A stretch of DNA of 64,000 nt, from contig NC_089994.1 in NCBI RefSeq assembly GCF_036417845.1, forward strand, positions 18,060,001 through 18,124,000, written 5' to 3'. This DNA comes from Apteryx mantelli. Lineage: Eukaryota; Chordata; Aves; Apterygiformes; Apterygidae. Numbering within the stretch: the first letter of the stretch is position 1; each line of letters begins with the position of its first letter. Under the pieces are notes generated by a model. It was not told the origin of the DNA and made no database searches. It saw nothing but the letters and a program-made list of their open reading frames with translations. Positions 61,383 through 64,000 of the stretch are shown here, one piece after another. The translations under genes and the position numbers were made by a program.

Positions 61383-64000
61383 AGGAACTGGGAGGTCCCA
61401 CATCCCCCTCGAATTAAGGCTCGGCAGGTCAGAGTTCGCAAGAGCAGCGCTGTTTACAATGCACGAGAACAAATAACGCTAGAGGAAAACAAAAGCAGCT
61501 GGGCAGCCCGGATGTTAGACGTGCAGCCCCGGGGAGGAAAGGAGGCACACAAATCCCATGTAAAACGACCGCAGCTGATGGGGAGCTGGAGAAAAATATA
61601 CCGCCTCTATTTTTAGTTTGTTTACACTGTGCATCGAACACAGCCGAGTGCAGCCCCAGGCAGGCCCCAACGCTCCCGCCGGACGGGGCAGCAGGCCGAG
61701 CCGCGAGGACATCGAGGCGTCCCCAGCCTCCTCGGAGCGCAGGTCCGCAGCCCTGGGAAGGCCTGGCAGGGCTATGGCCTTCCCGAAGCAGATCTCATGT
61801 TTGTTTGGGTCTGTCACATAGCAACAGGGGAGAGGAAAAAAAAACTTTTTTAAACAAACGTGACTGTGAAATCACGAAGATCGTCAGTTGAGATTCCACA
61901 GCAGAGATCATCTCGGAATCTGCTCCAGGCTCATCTTTTGCAGAAGCTGACCTGGTTTCAACTTGACTGCCCTTTATTTTAGTTTAAAAGGCTGCAGTAA
62001 AACCAAAACAAGACAGGAGCACTCAGGGTTACAGACAGCGGAAACCTCAGCAGTGAGGTTCAGCTTTTTGGTCAGAACATCCCTCCAAGGTTTTACGCTG
62101 TATTACACACTAACGGTGGCCTGCTCTGGAGCTGCAGCAAGCAGCCTCGCTCCAGCACCCTCTGTCACCTGGTGGGCAGGGGCATCAACCAGGCCTCCGG
62201 TGGCCACGGCGCCGCAGATGGCTTCACCCCAGACCCCACGCCTGCCCAGGGCGAAGCTGACAGCCGAGGGTTGAGGACCTGCCATGGAGACGTAGAGGGT
62301 GTGGAAGTGAGATGGCAGCTGAGCTAACTGAGGGCATGCAAGTTCACAAACGTGCATTAACTATTTTCTCCTCAGATAAAACACTCCTAAGAATTTTTGG
62401 CATTTGACATTGGCATGACTGCAAGTCTCTTGAAGACAGCAGCATCCATTTTATAAAGTCTTCCAGGTTTATGAGTTAAAGACAGGCTGCAAAAAACTTA
62501 CAATTAGCAAGGATATTTGGTCATTGTTTTCTGTTTTAAAAATCTTCCAGCAGTTTTTCACAGAGGCTCAGTCCCTGAAGGGCTTGTAAATCCATTCTTG
62601 CAGTAAAGATCATAAAAGATCAGGGAAAACACTGGCACTTCCTGATGGAATTTTTCTTTTAAATTAACTTTTTATAAAGAAAAACAACATGTTTCATTTT
62701 CAAAAGGACTGTTTATAACTTTATGTAACTTTATGCCAGAAAGGACCATCCAAACAGAACAAGCGCTGATGTCTCTCTCTGGGCACCACCGAGATACACC
62801 TGCCCCCAGGCGCCTGCAGGAAGGAAGCGCCTTGCCTTGGAGGACATCAGACGTGATGCTCGGGGCAACATCTTCTAGAGGGAAAGGGAAATCTCTATGG
62901 TCACCCTAGTAAAATAAATAAATAAGAAAGACAGTGCTCCTATACAATGCAGCACCTCATGCAGGTATGTAGGAACAGGTAGAGACATACAGCTTTGATT
63001 CCTTTTCCACCTGCACCAGTCTAAATTCAGTCTAATTCCACTGACTGCAATAGGGTTACAGCTCATTTACACTTGTGTAGGTCAGATGACCAGTAGATCT
63101 TGTCCCCCTCAATAGTTTAAGCTATAGGATCTATCTAAAACAGAACCCAACAAAATTCCTTAAAAAAAAAAAAAATGGAAAAGCACAAATATCTCTAATT
63201 TCTCCAAGTTTCTCAATGAACACGACACATTTCAAACTCTCCCTGCAGTTTCAGAAACCCAAACTACGCAGCGTGGATCTACAGCAGAACAATTAGAGAA
63301 AGGAAGGGATGAGTCACTGCCTACGACACGAAGTGCACACAGCAAACCACAGGCACCTCTGGGCGAGGGAGAACCTCTGACCCTCGCAGCGCTCGCCTCC
63401 CCCGTCCTCAGATGCGCTAATCAGGGGAGTCACAGGGACCTGACAGGTGGCAAATAGGACTGTTTACCTGACGGGGAACGGATGCAGAGCGAAGCCAAGG
63501 GCAGCGAGCACCGCAGGAAAGAAGGGGGAAGAGAGGGATGCACAGGAAGGACAGGGAGAAAAAACACTGCGCCTGTCTTTGGGGGCCACAAAAGAGAGTC
63601 AGGCTACCAGTGGGAAAAAAAGGGATGCACAAGGAAGAGGAAAAACACATCAAAGGGTGCAGCAGTGTTTGGATGGCATATGGGAAACGCGATGAGGGAA
63701 GACTGCTACGCTGGGCTGTGAAGCTTAAGGCAGGGAAAGGGGTTAGCAGGGCAGAAGCAGGAGGATGCGTTCCGGGGGAATAAGGCAGAAGAGAGGTGCA
63801 GCAGAGCCAGGATACAAGCGGTGTCCACTGTAACATGAAGAAACACAGGAGGAGAAGGCCGGGAAGGTGCAGAAGAGCGTTGCGGGGGCAGCGGGCTACG
63901 CGACGCGACGCGGTGCGGTGCGTTCAGGGCCCCCAAGCAGCACAGATCACAGTGCAGGCGCGCTGCAGCGAGGAGTTGCAGCAGGGGGGGACGCCACGAG

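Larger units (their letters stand above)
59916..64000 (-). other. SSH1 intron 1, 3' part
   Basis: No exon matching the 23-residue SSH1 exon 1 was found here on the minus strand, so exon 1 and the promoter should lie beyond 64000. The last 160 bases are CpG-rich, which could be the approach to a CpG island, but no start site can be placed. The overlapping frames at 63417-63936 are purine-rich noise. Confidence 0.6.

Noticed and set aside
1..64000. CRISPR arrays, bacterial operons, ribosome binding sites, proviruses
   Set aside because: None are expected or seen; the window is vertebrate nuclear DNA. I saw no retroviral gag, pol or env-like frame and no LTR pair.

Overview
This is a nuclear genomic window from a vertebrate, most likely a bird or another sauropsid. 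It has spliced genes with GT-AG introns and a CpG-island promoter. The introns are compact, ancient MIR-like SINE cores are visible, and there is no Alu or L1 and no bacterial gene organisation. The one gene recognised with certainty is SSH1 (Slingshot protein phosphatase 1, the cofilin phosphatase), on the minus strand. Fourteen coding exons, taken as exons 2-15 of the human layout, run from 59915 down to the stop codon at 26364. Every splice phase joins, and the exons total 3189 nt including the stop. If the missing exon 1 encodes 23 residues as in human, the catalytic Cys and the F-actin-sensing Trp fall at residues 393 and 458, the human positions. Exon 1 and the promoter are not in the window and should lie beyond 64000.

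Layout. 1-3700: noncoding, probably intron or flank. 3775-4760: a strong CpG island holding a classical CCAAT/GC-box/TATA core promoter that reads to the right. By synteny (human CORO1C lies downstream of SSH1 on the same strand) the island may also be the CORO1C promoter reading left. 4760-11890: no convincing gene, but one 71-bp candidate exon and two MIR-like elements. 11892-13326: a 478-codon open exon on the minus strand with a clean donor, belonging to a gene I do not recognise. 14586-14760: a small CpG cluster that could be its promoter. 13400-21045: intergenic. 21046-26363: probable long SSH1 3' UTR with three candidate poly(A) signals and a perfect 14-bp hairpin. 26364-59915: SSH1. 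59916-64000: the 3' part of SSH1 intron 1.

SSH1 removes the inhibitory phosphate from cofilin/ADF and so drives actin turnover. Coronin-1C, expected next door, also acts on actin, but linkage alone does not show co-regulation. The main points for follow-up are the 478-codon exon, the GC-AG intron in SSH1, a poly(A)-tailed retrocopy-like insertion in an SSH1 intron, and the 3' UTR hairpin. I found no clearly novel molecular system. The coordinates below were derived by hand from splice consensus and reading frame.
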